NCBI GenBank assembly: GCA_019418225.1
Contig: DYCF01000023.1
Span: 3,925 to 67,924, forward strand
Direction: 5' to 3'
Origin: Clostridiales bacterium
Lineage (GTDB): Bacteria > Bacillota > Clostridia > Lachnospirales > Cellulosilyticaceae
Length of the DNA: 64,000 nucleotides
The notes below the pieces were generated by a model, which saw only the letters and a program-made list of their open reading frames with translations, was not told the origin of the DNA and did not search any database. Shown one piece after another: positions 27,434 to 36,322 of the stretch (its first letter is position 1; every line of letters starts with the position of its first letter). A program made the translations under genes and the position numbers.

Positions 27434-27973
27434 ATGTCACGTATTGGTAAACAACCAATCGCGGTTCCAGCAGGTGTTACAGTAACAATTAGTCCAGCTA
27501 ATGAAGTTGTTGTAAAAGGTCCAAAAGGAACTCTTACTCAAACATTCGATACAGCAATGAACATTGCTTTAGAAGAAAATCAAGTTGTGGTAACAAGACC
27601 AAACGACTTAAAAAGAAATAGATCTCTTCATGGTTTAACAAGAACACTTATTGCTAACATGATTGAAGGTGTAACTAATGGTTTCACAAAAGTGTTAGAA
27701 ATCAATGGTGTTGGATATAGAGCACAAAAACAAGGTAAAAAATTAGTTCTTTCTTTAGGGTATTCTCACCCAGTTGAAATGGAAGATCCAGAAGGTCTTT
27801 CAACAGCAGTAGATGGAAACAAAATCACAGTATCAGGTATCGATAAAGCAGCTGTAGGTCAATTTGCAGCAGAAATTAGAGATAAACGTAGACCAGAGCC
27901 ATACAAAGGTAAAGGTATTAAATACATTGATGAAGTTATCCGTCGTAAAGAAGGTAAAACAGGTAAAAAATAA
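27434..27973 (+). CDS. rplF: 50S ribosomal protein L6
   Basis: L6, 179 residues, at the base of the L7/L12 stalk near the factor-binding site. MSRIGKQPIAVPAGV starts the protein at ATG 27434 behind AAGGAGGTG; an in-frame GTG at 27425 overlaps that site. The end EPYKGKGIKYIDEVIRRKEG is diagnostic. Confidence 0.97.
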   Translation: MSRIGKQPIAVPAGVTVTISPANEVVVKGPKGTLTQTFDTAMNIALEENQVVVTRPNDLKRNRSLHGLTRTLIANMIEGVTNGFTKVLEINGVGYRAQKQGKKLVLSLGYSHPVEMEDPEGLSTAVDGNKITVSGIDKAAVGQFAAEIRDKRRPEPYKGKGIKYIDEVIRRKEGKTGKK

Positions 27974-27995
27974 TAAGTAAAGGAGTGACATCCGG

Positions 27996-28364
27996 ATGAT
28001 CAGAAAACAATCTCGTAGCAAGATTCGTGTTAAGAAACACAACAGAATGCGTAACAAGATTCAAGGTACTGCACAAAGACCAAGACTTGCTGTATTCAGA
28101 AGTGAAAAACACATCTACGCTCAAATCATAGATGATATGACAGGAACAACTTTAGCAGCAGCATCAACAGTTGAAAAAGAAATTGCATCTACATTAGAAG
28201 CAACTTCAAACGTAGCAGCAGCAGAAGCAGTTGGTACAGCAATCGCTAAAAAAGCAGCAGCTAAAGGTATTGAAAATGTAGTATTCGACCGTGGTGGTTT
28301 CTTATATCATGGTAGAGTAAAAGCATTAGCTGACGCAGCTCGTGAAGCTGGGTTACAATTCTAG
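27996..28364 (+). CDS. rplR: 50S ribosomal protein L18
   Basis: L18, 122 residues, carries 5S rRNA. RPRLAVFRSEKHIYAQIIDD, then AAEAVGTAIAKKAAAKGI and the C-terminal FDRGGFLYHGRVKALADAAREAGL are typical. Confidence 0.97.
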   Translation: MIRKQSRSKIRVKKHNRMRNKIQGTAQRPRLAVFRSEKHIYAQIIDDMTGTTLAAASTVEKEIASTLEATSNVAAAEAVGTAIAKKAAAKGIENVVFDRGGFLYHGRVKALADAAREAGLQF

Positions 28365-28385
28365 TAAAGGAGGGAAATAAAGAAC

Positions 28386-28898
28386 ATGGCTAAAAGATTA
28401 AGCATTGATCCAAGCACAATGGATCTTCAAGAAAAAGTTGTTACAATTAAACGTGTAACAAAAGTAGTTAAAGGTGGTCGTACTTTCCGTTTCTCTGCTT
28501 TAGTAGTAGTTGGTGACGGTAACGGTCATGTTGGTGTAGGCTTAGGAAAAGCTATGGAAATTCCAAATGCTATTCAAAAAGCTATCGACGATGCTAAGAA
28601 AAACCTTATCTTCATCGAAAGAAACGATGTAGATAGTATCCATCATGAATGGATTGGTGAATTTGGAAGTGCTAGAGTACTTCTTAAACCAGCTAAAGAA
28701 GGTACTGGAGTTATCGCAGGTGGTCCAGCTCGTGCTGTACTTGAACTTGCAGGTATCCGTAACATCAGAACTAAATCTTTAGGATCAAACAACAAGAAAA
28801 ACGTAGTTCACGCTACAATCGAAGGTCTTGCAGGATTAAAAACACCTTCAGAAGTTGCTAGATTACGTGGAAAATCAGTAGAAGAGCTTTTAGGTTAA
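28386..28898 (+). CDS. rpsE: 30S ribosomal protein S5
   Basis: S5, 170 residues, at the mRNA entry and involved in accuracy. EKVVTIKRVTKVVKGGRTFR and VGDGNGHVGVGLGKAMEIP form the double-stranded-RNA-binding-like domain, and the spectinomycin loop (around VVKGGR) has no deletion. It follows rplR in the spc operon. Confidence 0.97.
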   Translation: MAKRLSIDPSTMDLQEKVVTIKRVTKVVKGGRTFRFSALVVVGDGNGHVGVGLGKAMEIPNAIQKAIDDAKKNLIFIERNDVDSIHHEWIGEFGSARVLLKPAKEGTGVIAGGPARAVLELAGIRNIRTKSLGSNNKKNVVHATIEGLAGLKTPSEVARLRGKSVEELLG

Positions 28899-28913
28899 TA
28901 GGAGGAAGAGTCA

Positions 28914-29099
28914 ATGGCAAAGATCAAAGTAACTTTAGTTAGATCTACAATCGGGGCTATTCCAAAACATAAAAAAACTGTAGAAGCCCTTGGATTAAGA
29001 AAAACAAACAGTTCAAACATTCACGAAGATAATGCAGCTATCCGTGGAATGGTTAAACAAGTTAGTCACTTAGTAAAAGTTGAAGAAATCAACGAGTAA
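28914..29099 (+). CDS. rpmD: 50S ribosomal protein L30
   Basis: L30, 61 residues. IKVTLVRSTIGAIPKHKKTVEALGL splits into the usual strand and helix (first 20: KVTLVRSTIGAIPKHKKTVE), followed by NAAIRGMVKQVSHLVKVEEI. It stands between rpsE and rplO with AGGAGG upstream. Confidence 0.96.
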   Translation: MAKIKVTLVRSTIGAIPKHKKTVEALGLRKTNSSNIHEDNAAIRGMVKQVSHLVKVEEINE

Positions 29100-29133
29100 T
29101 AAATAGATATCAAAAGAAGGAGGTGCCAAAGAC

Positions 29134-29577
29134 ATGAACTTAAGTACATTAAGACCAAATGAAGGTTCAAAAAGATCTTCTTTCCGTGTAGGTAGAGGAC
29201 ATGGTTCAGGTAACGGTAAACAAGCTGGTAAAGGACACAAAGGACAAAAAGCTAGAAGTGGTGGTGGAGTTAGACCTGGTTTCGAAGGTGGACAAATGCC
29301 ATTATACAGAAGACTTCCTAAACGTGGATTCACAAACCGTAACAGCGTTGAGATCGTTGGAATCAATGTGGATTTATTAAACCGTTTCGAAGATGGTGCT
29401 GTTGTAACAGTTGAATCTATGATTCAAGCTGGTATCATCAAAAACCCAAGAGATGGTGTTAAAATCCTTGGTAAAGGTGAAATCACTAAAAAATTAACAG
29501 TTCAAGCTAACGCTTTCAGTGCTAGTGCGAAAGAAAAAATTGAAGCAGTGGGTGGAAAAACAGAAGAGGTGATGTAG
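29134..29577 (+). CDS. rplO: 50S ribosomal protein L15
   Basis: L15, 147 residues, a late-assembly protein with a long basic N-terminal extension. NLSTLRPNEGSKRSSFRVGR, the Gly-rich GSGNGKQAGKGHKGQKARSG and GFEGGQMPLYRRLPKRGF are diagnostic. Its stop is directly followed by the GTG of secY. Confidence 0.97.
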   Translation: MNLSTLRPNEGSKRSSFRVGRGHGSGNGKQAGKGHKGQKARSGGGVRPGFEGGQMPLYRRLPKRGFTNRNSVEIVGINVDLLNRFEDGAVVTVESMIQAGIIKNPRDGVKILGKGEITKKLTVQANAFSASAKEKIEAVGGKTEEVM

Positions 29578-30828
29578 GTGGATCTATTCAAAACTCTTAA
29601 GAATGCTTGGAGAGTGCCAGAACTACGTAAGAAAATTTTATTCACACTTTGGATGTTTCTTTTTATCAGAATTGGTGTTGCTATAACGGCTCCTGGTGTA
29701 AACCGTGATGCTATCGTAGCGAGCACCAGTACTGCATCAGATTTTATGAACATGATCACAGGTGGTGCTCATAAAGAATTAGCGATATTTGCTTTAGGAG
29801 TAGGACCATATATCACCGCTAGTATTATCATGCAGCTTCTTCAAATTGCAATTACTAAGCTAGAAGAATTGGCAAAAGAAGGGGAACAAGGTAGAAAGAA
29901 AATAAACCAATATACACGTTATGTAACATTAGGTTTAGCAATACTTCAATCTTGGGCAACTACATTCATGGCTTCTAGAAGTGGTGTGCTAGTAGATAAT
30001 TCAATTCCTACATTCTTACTTGTAATGTTATCATTCATCGCAGGTTCAATGCTTGTAATGTGGATTGGTGAACAAATTACAGCTAAAGGTGTTGGAAATG
30101 GTATATCTTTATATATCTTCATTAGTATTATTTACTCACTACCTACTAATTTAAAAGGCTTGTATGACACAAACGGTTATGTTATCCCAACGATTGTATT
30201 AATTGTATTTGTACTTTTAATTGGGTTTGCAGTATTTATGGCCCAAGGTGAGAGACGAGTAGCCGTACAATATGCTAAGCGAACAGCTGGACGCAAGGTA
30301 TACGGTGGTCAATCACAACATATACCTATTAAGGTAAATTTAGCAGGTGTAATGCCTATTATCTTTGCTATGTCTATTATGAACTTCCCACAAATTGTAA
30401 CAAATTTAGTTGGAGCTCAGGCAACAGGCATTTGGGCAACGATTTTAGGATGGCTTAACTGGACTAGACCAGTGGGCACAGTGATCTATATTGTACTCAT
30501 TTTTGCATTCGCCTTTTTCTATTCAACGATTGCATTCAATCCTATGGAAATTGCATCAAATATGAAAAAAGGTGGTGGCTTCATTCCTGGTATTAGACCA
30601 GGTAAACCAACTTCAGATTATTTAACAGATGTAGCGAATCGTATTACATTGTTAGGAGCTATTTTCTTAGCAATCTTAGCAATTGTACCATTACTTTTCC
30701 AATATATCTTTAATATTCAAGTTGCGTTCTCAGGAACTTCACTTCTCATCGTAGTAGGTGTTGTACTTGAAACACTTAAACAAATTGAGTCACAAATGTT
30801 AATGAGACACTATAAAGGATTTTTATAA
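29578..30828 (+). CDS. secY: Protein translocase subunit SecY
   Basis: Channel subunit of the Sec translocon, 416 residues with about ten membrane segments. It begins at GTG immediately after the rplO stop, with GAGGTGATG inside the rplO end. FALGVGPYITASIIMQLL (plug/TM2 region), WIGEQITAKGVGNGISLYIF and the cytosolic loop with FNPMEIASNMKKGGGFIPGI are characteristic. It is the last spc-operon member before adk. Confidence 0.98.
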   Translation: MDLFKTLKNAWRVPELRKKILFTLWMFLFIRIGVAITAPGVNRDAIVASTSTASDFMNMITGGAHKELAIFALGVGPYITASIIMQLLQIAITKLEELAKEGEQGRKKINQYTRYVTLGLAILQSWATTFMASRSGVLVDNSIPTFLLVMLSFIAGSMLVMWIGEQITAKGVGNGISLYIFISIIYSLPTNLKGLYDTNGYVIPTIVLIVFVLLIGFAVFMAQGERRVAVQYAKRTAGRKVYGGQSQHIPIKVNLAGVMPIIFAMSIMNFPQIVTNLVGAQATGIWATILGWLNWTRPVGTVIYIVLIFAFAFFYSTIAFNPMEIASNMKKGGGFIPGIRPGKPTSDYLTDVANRITLLGAIFLAILAIVPLLFQYIFNIQVAFSGTSLLIVVGVVLETLKQIESQMLMRHYKGFL

Positions 30829-30849
30829 AATAAAACGGGGGTTGCCGCT

Positions 30850-31497
30850 ATGAGATTAATATTATTAGGTGCACCTGGCGCAGGTAAAGGTACACAAGCA
30901 GAAATGCTAACAAAACTATATGATATTCCATGTATCTCTACAGGAAATATTTTTAGAGAACATATCTCTAATAATACTGAGCTAGGACAAAAAGCTAAAG
31001 CATACATGGATGAAGGAAAATTGGTACCAGATTCTCTTGTTATAGAGCTTGTTAAAAGTAGAATTACACAAGATGATTGTAAGAATGGGATGATCTTCGA
31101 TGGTTTCCCAAGAACTATTCCTCAAGCTGAGGCATTAGATGTAATGCTCAAAGAGTTAAATATACCAATTGACTATGTTGTCAATGTAGATGTACCAGAT
31201 GAGATGATCGTTGATCGTATGGCTGGTAGAACAGTTTGCCCTAGCTGCGGCGCTTCTTACCATAAAATAAATAAACCAGAAGCAGTTGCTGGTAAGTGTG
31301 ATCTTTGTGGGGCAGACCTTATTCAGAGAGAAGACGACAAAGCAGAAACTGTAATGAAGAGATTAAATGTTTACCATGAACAAACTGAACCTTTAATCGC
31401 TTACTACAAAGAGCAAGGCAAAGTACTTGATATCGATGGTGTAGGCGCAGTTGAAGAAGTACGTGACAGGGTAAAACAAGCATTAGGAGTGAAGTAA
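30850..31497 (+). CDS. adk: Adenylate kinase
   Basis: Converts AMP and ATP to two ADP; 215 residues. LLGAPGAGKGTQAE is the P-loop; FDGFPRTIPQAEAL and the AMP-binding residues are present. The LID domain carries a Cys4 zinc site (CPSCGASYH then CDLCGAD), as in Gram-positive enzymes. It has the usual secY-adk-map placement; map starts two bases after the stop. Confidence 0.98.
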   Translation: MRLILLGAPGAGKGTQAEMLTKLYDIPCISTGNIFREHISNNTELGQKAKAYMDEGKLVPDSLVIELVKSRITQDDCKNGMIFDGFPRTIPQAEALDVMLKELNIPIDYVVNVDVPDEMIVDRMAGRTVCPSCGASYHKINKPEAVAGKCDLCGADLIQREDDKAETVMKRLNVYHEQTEPLIAYYKEQGKVLDIDGVGAVEEVRDRVKQALGVK

Positions 31498-31499
31498 GA

Positions 31500-32252
31500 A
31501 TGCCAATTCACATAAAGTCAGCTGATGAAATTAGCTTGATGAGAGAGGCAGCACAAATTCTAATAGAAGCCCACGAAATCGTAGCTTCACATATAAGAGA
31601 AGGCATTACAACTAAAGAACTTGATCAGATTGCTGAGAAATTCATTAGAAGTAAGCACGCATATCCTTCATTCTTAAATTATCATGGTTATCCTGGTTCA
31701 GCTTGTATCTCTATTAATGATGAAGTTGTTCACGGAATCCCTGGTAAGAGAAAGCTACAACAAGGAGACATAGTAAGTGTTGACCTTGGGGTATACTATA
31801 AGGGATATCACTCAGATGCTGCAAGAACCTATCCTGTTGGTGAAGTATCTGCCGATAAGTTAAAACTTATAGAAGTAACAAAACAATCGTTCTTTGAAGG
31901 TTTAAAATATGCTAAACCTGGGAATCATTTAAGTCAGATATCAGAAGCAATTCAGAAGTATGCTGAAAGCTTTGGTTATGGTGTAGTGAGAGACCTTGTT
32001 GGGCATGGGATAGGAAAAGAATTGCATGAAGAACCACAAGTTCCAAACTACAAAACACCTGGAAGAGGACCCAAACTCCAAAAAGGTATGGTGCTGGCAA
32101 TTGAACCTATGATAAACATGGGAACATGGCAGGTAAGAGCACTAGATGATGATTGGACGTTCGTAACACGAGATGGAATGGCATCAGCTCACTATGAGAA
32201 CACAGTGGTTATTACAGATGATATTCCAGAAATACTTACATTACGTAAGTAA
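31500..32252 (+). CDS. map: Methionine aminopeptidase, type I
   Basis: Removes the initiator methionine; 250 residues. The five metal ligands are seen in SVDLGVYYKGYHSDAART (two Asp), GHGIGKELHEEP (His), AIEPMINMG (Glu) and HYENTVVIT (Glu). The insertion of a zinc finger seen in longer forms is absent. It follows adk by two bases and precedes the KOW-domain gene by 11. Confidence 0.97.
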   Translation: MPIHIKSADEISLMREAAQILIEAHEIVASHIREGITTKELDQIAEKFIRSKHAYPSFLNYHGYPGSACISINDEVVHGIPGKRKLQQGDIVSVDLGVYYKGYHSDAARTYPVGEVSADKLKLIEVTKQSFFEGLKYAKPGNHLSQISEAIQKYAESFGYGVVRDLVGHGIGKELHEEPQVPNYKTPGRGPKLQKGMVLAIEPMINMGTWQVRALDDDWTFVTRDGMASAHYENTVVITDDIPEILTLRK

Positions 32253-32263
32253 GAGGTGATTAA

Positions 32264-32542
32264 ATGAATAACGAGTATTCACTAGGGCAGATTGTTTTCT
32301 CAAAGTGCGGGCGTGATCAAGGGAGACCATTCATAATTGTAAGTATTGAAGAAGAATATGTTTACTTAGTTGATGGCGCTCTGCGCAAAGTAGATAGTCC
32401 TAAATTAAAGAAGAAAAAGCATATTCAACGTACGCTAACAACTGTTGAATGGATTAAACAAAAAATCATAGAAGAAAATCGTCTCACGAACAGTGATGTA
32501 AGGCGAGCTCTTGAAGAGTATCTAGGGCAATCTTCTGTGTAA
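32264..32542 (+). CDS. KOW-domain RNA-binding protein (L14e/YlxQ-like neighbourhood protein)
   Basis: A 92-residue basic protein with a KOW-like beta-barrel start (LGQIVFSKCGRDQGRPFIIV) followed by a charged helix. It is conserved between map and infA in many clostridia and annotated as a KOW-domain RNA-binding protein; the precise function is unknown. The position inside the spc/alpha region suggests a translation-associated role (inference). Confidence 0.8.
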   Translation: MNNEYSLGQIVFSKCGRDQGRPFIIVSIEEEYVYLVDGALRKVDSPKLKKKKHIQRTLTTVEWIKQKIIEENRLTNSDVRRALEEYLGQSSV

Positions 32543-32557
32543 GAGGAGGTTTGTAAC

Positions 32558-32776
32558 TTGGCTAAAAGTGATGTTATTGAAGTAGAGGGAACAGTGATAG
32601 AAAAGTTACCAAATGCAATGTTTAAAGTTGAGATTGAAGGAGGACATATTGTTCTTGGTCATATCTCAGGTAAACTTCGTATGAACTTCATCCGTGTTTT
32701 ACCGGGTGATAAGGTAACAATTGAACTTTCTCCATATGATTTAACCAAGGGACGCATCATCTGGCGTTCTAAATAA
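32558..32776 (+). CDS. infA: Translation initiation factor IF-1
   Basis: IF-1, 72 residues, an OB-fold A-site initiation factor. It starts at TTG behind AGAGGAGG. DVIEVEGTVIEKLPNAMFKV, GHISGKLRMNFIRVLPGD and the TKGRIIWR end are diagnostic. Confidence 0.97.
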   Translation: MAKSDVIEVEGTVIEKLPNAMFKVEIEGGHIVLGHISGKLRMNFIRVLPGDKVTIELSPYDLTKGRIIWRSK

Positions 32777-32803
32777 ATGGTATAAAAGAAAGGAGAACAG
32801 AAA

Positions 32804-32917
32804 ATGAAAGTACGCCCATCAGTAAAAAAGATTTGCGAAAAATGTAAAGTAATTAAAAGAAAAGGTCGTGTTTGCGTTATCTGTGAAAATCCAAAACACA
32901 AACAAAAACAAGGCTAA
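32804..32917 (+). CDS. rpmJ: 50S ribosomal protein L36
   Basis: L36, 37 residues: MKVRPSVKKICEKCKVIKRK, then GRVCVICENPKHKQKQG. The zinc ligands Cys, Cys, Cys, His are kept (C11, C14, C27, H32 pattern), so this is the zinc-containing form. AAGGAG precedes the ATG. Not long enough for typical ORF cut-offs but unmistakable. Confidence 0.97.
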   Translation: MKVRPSVKKICEKCKVIKRKGRVCVICENPKHKQKQG

Positions 32918-32959
32918 TAATCCCAGCCATATACTAATATAAACTTTGCGTAACAAACA

Positions 32960-32988
32960 TTGCTTTATGTAAGTTTTTAGTATATAAT
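32960..32988 (+). promoter_or_regulatory. Candidate promoter of the alpha operon
   Basis: TTGCTT, 17-base spacer, TATAAT (32983-32988), in the 172-base gap before rpsM. A short leader follows, with a GCATA/TATGC hairpin near 33023-33041. Confidence 0.55.
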
Positions 32989-33089
32989 GTTGTGTGGTGA
33001 TTTAAGCTAGAAGCGGCTGCGGCATAGAGTCATTTATGCTGTTATATATATATTTTTAATTTAAAACCTATAGGAGGTGCGAAACAAGT

Positions 33090-33458
33090 ATGGCACGTAT
33101 TGCAGGTGTAGACTTACCAAGAAATAAACGTGTTGAAATCGGTCTTACTTATATTTATGGTATTGGCCGTCCAACTTCTCGTCAAATTTTAACAGAAGCT
33201 GGTATTGATTTCGATACACGCGTTGTGGACTTAACTGAAGAACAAGTAGCTAAAATTCGTGAACTTATTGATAAAACAACTTTAGTAGAAGGTGATCTTC
33301 GTAGAGAAATCGCTTTAAACATTAAGAGATTAATGGAAATCGGTTGTTATAGAGGAATCCGTCACAGACGTGGCCTTCCAGTAAGAGGACAAAAAACAAA
33401 AACTAATGCTCGTACACGTAAAGGTCCTAAAAAGACTGTAGCTAACAAGAAAAAATAG
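33090..33458 (+). CDS. rpsM: 30S ribosomal protein S13
   Basis: S13, 122 residues, in the 30S head contacting P-site tRNA and L5. ARIAGVDLPRNKRVEIGLTY, YGIGRPTSRQIL and RGLPVRGQKTKTNARTRKG are typical. It is the first gene of the alpha operon behind AGGAGGTG. Confidence 0.98.
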   Translation: MARIAGVDLPRNKRVEIGLTYIYGIGRPTSRQILTEAGIDFDTRVVDLTEEQVAKIRELIDKTTLVEGDLRREIALNIKRLMEIGCYRGIRHRRGLPVRGQKTKTNARTRKGPKKTVANKKK

Positions 33459-33481
33459 TAAATAAAGGAGGTTAAGACACA

Positions 33482-33889
33482 ATGGCAGTTGCAAAAAAAG
33501 GCGGCAAAAAAGTTGTTACACGTAAACGCCGTGATAGAAAAAACGTTGAACGTGGTGTTGCTCACATTCAATCAACATTCAACAATACAATGGTAACATT
33601 AACAGATACAAACGGAAATGCTCTTTCATGGGCAAGTGCAGGTGGACTTGGATTCAGAGGTTCAAGAAAATCTACACCATATGCAGCTCAAATGGCAGCA
33701 GAAACTGCAGCTAAAGCAGCTATGGAGCACGGTTTAAAAGCAGTAGAAGTTATGGTAAAAGGACCAGGATCTGGTAGAGAAGCAGCTATTCGTGCGCTTC
33801 AAGCAGCTGGACTTGAAGTAACATTAATCAAAGACGTTACTCCAGTTCCACACAACGGATGCCGTCCACCAAAACGTAGAAGAGTCTAA
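33482..33889 (+). CDS. rpsK: 30S ribosomal protein S11
   Basis: S11, 135 residues, on the 30S platform. GVAHIQSTFNNTMVTLTD, GLGFRGSRKSTPYAAQMAAE and the end DVTPVPHNGCRPPKRRRV are diagnostic. Confidence 0.98.
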   Translation: MAVAKKGGKKVVTRKRRDRKNVERGVAHIQSTFNNTMVTLTDTNGNALSWASAGGLGFRGSRKSTPYAAQMAAETAAKAAMEHGLKAVEVMVKGPGSGREAAIRALQAAGLEVTLIKDVTPVPHNGCRPPKRRRV

Positions 33890-33902
33890 TAGGAGGGTAA
33901 AA

Positions 33903-34529
33903 ATGGCTAGATATATTGGTTCTAAATGTAAACAATGTCGTCGTGAAGGAAAAAAATTATTCCTTAAAGGTGAAAGATGTTATTCTGCTGCTTGTTCAGT
34001 AGAAAAAAGACCATACGCTCCAGGGCAACACGGTCAAAACAAAACAAAACTTTCTGGTTACGGCACACAATTAAGAGAAAAACAAAAAGCAAAAAGAATC
34101 TACGGTGTTCTTGAAGGTAAATTCAGAACATACTTCGAAGAAGCTGATCGTAAACAAGGAATCACAGGTGAAAACTTACTTCGTCTCCTTGAACTTCGTT
34201 TAGATAACGTAGTATTCCGTCTTGGTCTTGGTCGTTCAAGAACAGAAGCAAGACAAGTTGTAAGACACAACCTTATTACTGTAAACGGTAAAAGAGTTAA
34301 CATCCCATCTTACCAAGTTAAAGTTGGTGATGTAATTGAAGTTAAAGAAGATGCTAAATCATTCGAACGCTTCAAACTTACTACAGAAGTAACAGGATCT
34401 CGTATTGTTCCAGAATGGTTAGAAGGGGATATCGAAAACCTTAGAGGTACAGTTAAAGCTCTTCCAACTAGAGAACAAATCGATACAGATGTAGAAGAAA
34501 CACTTATCGTTGAGCTTTACTCTAAGTAA
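33903..34529 (+). CDS. rpsD: 30S ribosomal protein S4
   Basis: S4, 208 residues, nucleates 30S assembly. The N-terminus has a Cys4 zinc site (CKQCRREG then CYSAAC), and the S4 domain shows RLDNVVFRLGLGRSRTEARQ then VRHNLITVNGKRVNIPS. In Bacillus rpsD is alone elsewhere and repressed by S4; here it lies inside the alpha operon between rpsK and rpoA, as in clostridia. Confidence 0.97.
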   Translation: MARYIGSKCKQCRREGKKLFLKGERCYSAACSVEKRPYAPGQHGQNKTKLSGYGTQLREKQKAKRIYGVLEGKFRTYFEEADRKQGITGENLLRLLELRLDNVVFRLGLGRSRTEARQVVRHNLITVNGKRVNIPSYQVKVGDVIEVKEDAKSFERFKLTTEVTGSRIVPEWLEGDIENLRGTVKALPTREQIDTDVEETLIVELYSK

Positions 34530-34580
34530 TAGTTCGTCACCCTCAATATTTTATTTTAAAACCAAAGGAGGGTTTATCCG

Positions 34581-35540
34581 GTGTTGGAATTTGAAAAACC
34601 ACAAATTGAGATTAAAGAATTATCTGCCGATGGTAAATATGGATGCTTTGTAGTTGAACCTTTAGAAAGAGGATATGGGATTACACTAGGCAATAGCTTA
34701 CGTCGTATCCTTTCTTCTTCTCTTCCTGGTTCTGCTATCAGCAGTATCAAAATTGATGGAGTTCTTCATGAGTTCAGTTCAATTCCAGGCGTTAAAGAAG
34801 ACGTTATTGAAATTATGCTTAACTTAAAAGGACTTGCTATCAGAGATACAAGCCAAAATATGGAGCCAAAAGTAATTTATATTGAAAAATCAGGTGAAGG
34901 TGCAGTTACTGCTGCTGATATTAAATGCGGCCCAGAAATTGAAATCCTTAACTTAGATCATCATATTGCTACTTTAAGCGGTGGAGCAAATTCAAACCTT
35001 TGCATTGAAATGACAGTAACAACTGGTCGTGGATATCAAGGGGTTGATAAACTTAAGAAAACAGACCTTCCAATTGGAGTTATCCCTGTTGATGCTAACT
35101 ACACACCTGTAGAACGCGTTAACTTCATCGTAGAAGACACACGTGTTGGGCAACAAACAGATTATGATAAACTTACATTAGAGGTTTGGACAAATGGAAC
35201 ACTTAAACCAGATGAAGCTGTATCTTTAGCTGCAAAAGTTTTAAGTGAGCATTTAAACTTATTCATTGATTTATCTGAAAATGCACGTACTACAGAAATC
35301 ATGGTAACAAAAGAAGATGATTCTAAAGAAAAAACTTTAGAAATGACAATAGAAGAGTTAGACCTCTCTGTTAGATCATTCAACTGCTTAAAACGTGCGG
35401 GAATTAATACAGTTGAAGACTTAACTAATAAAACTGAAGAGGAAATGATGAAAGTTCGTAACCTTGGACGTAAATCATTAGAAGAGGTATTCCAAAAACT
35501 CGAAGAACTTGGATTTGCACTTAAACCAAGTGAAGATTAA
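34581..35540 (+). CDS. rpoA: DNA-directed RNA polymerase subunit alpha
   Basis: Alpha subunit, 319 residues, forming the assembly platform and contacting activators and UP elements. GTG start behind AAAGGAGGG. FVVEPLERGYGITLGNSLRR is the dimerisation domain; the C-terminal domain has LDLSVRSFNCLKRAGINTVE and NLGRKSLEEVFQKL. It lies between rpsD and rplQ. Confidence 0.98.
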   Translation: MLEFEKPQIEIKELSADGKYGCFVVEPLERGYGITLGNSLRRILSSSLPGSAISSIKIDGVLHEFSSIPGVKEDVIEIMLNLKGLAIRDTSQNMEPKVIYIEKSGEGAVTAADIKCGPEIEILNLDHHIATLSGGANSNLCIEMTVTTGRGYQGVDKLKKTDLPIGVIPVDANYTPVERVNFIVEDTRVGQQTDYDKLTLEVWTNGTLKPDEAVSLAAKVLSEHLNLFIDLSENARTTEIMVTKEDDSKEKTLEMTIEELDLSVRSFNCLKRAGINTVEDLTNKTEEEMMKVRNLGRKSLEEVFQKLEELGFALKPSED

Positions 35541-35565
35541 GAACAACAACTAAGGAGGTTAGGGC

Positions 35566-36093
35566 ATGGCTGGACAAAGAAAGCTCGGACGTGACGCTGC
35601 AGGTCGTAAAGCGTTACTTCGTAACCAAGTTACAAATCTCTTATACCACGGTAAGATTAAAACAACTACACCTAAAGCTAAAGAGATTCGTAAAATCGCA
35701 GAAGGCTTAATTGCTATGGCAGTTCGCGAACAAAACAATTTTGAAGAAGTTACAATTAAAACTAGACAACCTAAAGTAGACGCTAACGGTAAACGCGTTA
35801 AAGAAGTTGTAGATGGTAAAAAAGTAACTGTATATGATGAAGTAGAAAAAACTATCAAAAAAGATAGCGCTACTCGTTTACATGCTAGAAGACAAATGTT
35901 AAAGGTATTATACCCTGTAACAGAAGTTCAAGCTGGCAAAAGAAGACAAGCTAAAAAAGTTGACATGTGTGACAAATTATTTAGCGAAATCGCACCTAAA
36001 TACACAGACCGTAATGGTGGTTACACAAGAATCATCAAAATCGGACCACGTAAAGGTGACGGTGCAGAAGAAGTTATTATCGAATTAGTATAA
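35566..36093 (+). CDS. rplQ: 50S ribosomal protein L17, extended form
   Basis: L17, 175 residues, compared with about 120 in Bacillus and E. coli. The core GQRKLGRDAAGRKALLRNQV and the C-terminal YTRIIKIGPRKGDGAEEVII are standard. The extra 50 or so residues form an Lys/Val-rich insertion in the middle (about residues 60-110), as occurs in some clostridial L17 proteins. A terminator follows within ten bases. Confidence 0.96.
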   Translation: MAGQRKLGRDAAGRKALLRNQVTNLLYHGKIKTTTPKAKEIRKIAEGLIAMAVREQNNFEEVTIKTRQPKVDANGKRVKEVVDGKKVTVYDEVEKTIKKDSATRLHARRQMLKVLYPVTEVQAGKRRQAKKVDMCDKLFSEIAPKYTDRNGGYTRIIKIGPRKGDGAEEVIIELV

Positions 36094-36099
36094 TATCTA

Positions 36100-36127
36100 G
36101 GGATTAAGGATTTGTTCTTAATCCCTT
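36100..36127 (+). terminator. Terminator after rplQ
   Basis: GGGATTAAG pairs with CTTAATCCC, followed by TTTT. It ends the ribosomal cluster seven bases after the rplQ stop. Confidence 0.9.
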
Positions 36128-36227
36128 TTCTGATATATAGAGATAGTTATTCATAGGAATTATACAATAGGAGCGTATATTAATAAGGCTATATTGAATG
36201 TATTTACTTATATATGGATCTAAGTGG

Positions 36228-36255
36228 TTTACAAATATACATTATACGGTACAAT
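36228..36255 (+). promoter_or_regulatory. Candidate promoter of the ecf operon
   Basis: TTTACA, 16-base spacer, TACAAT, 67 bases before ecfA1. A reasonable sigma-A match in the 229-base gap after the rplQ terminator. Confidence 0.45.
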
Positions 36256-36322
36256 GAGAAGAGTGTACTTGAGTTTATAAACCATTTAGATATATATATA
36301 ACTAACTAAAGAGGTGAGACCT

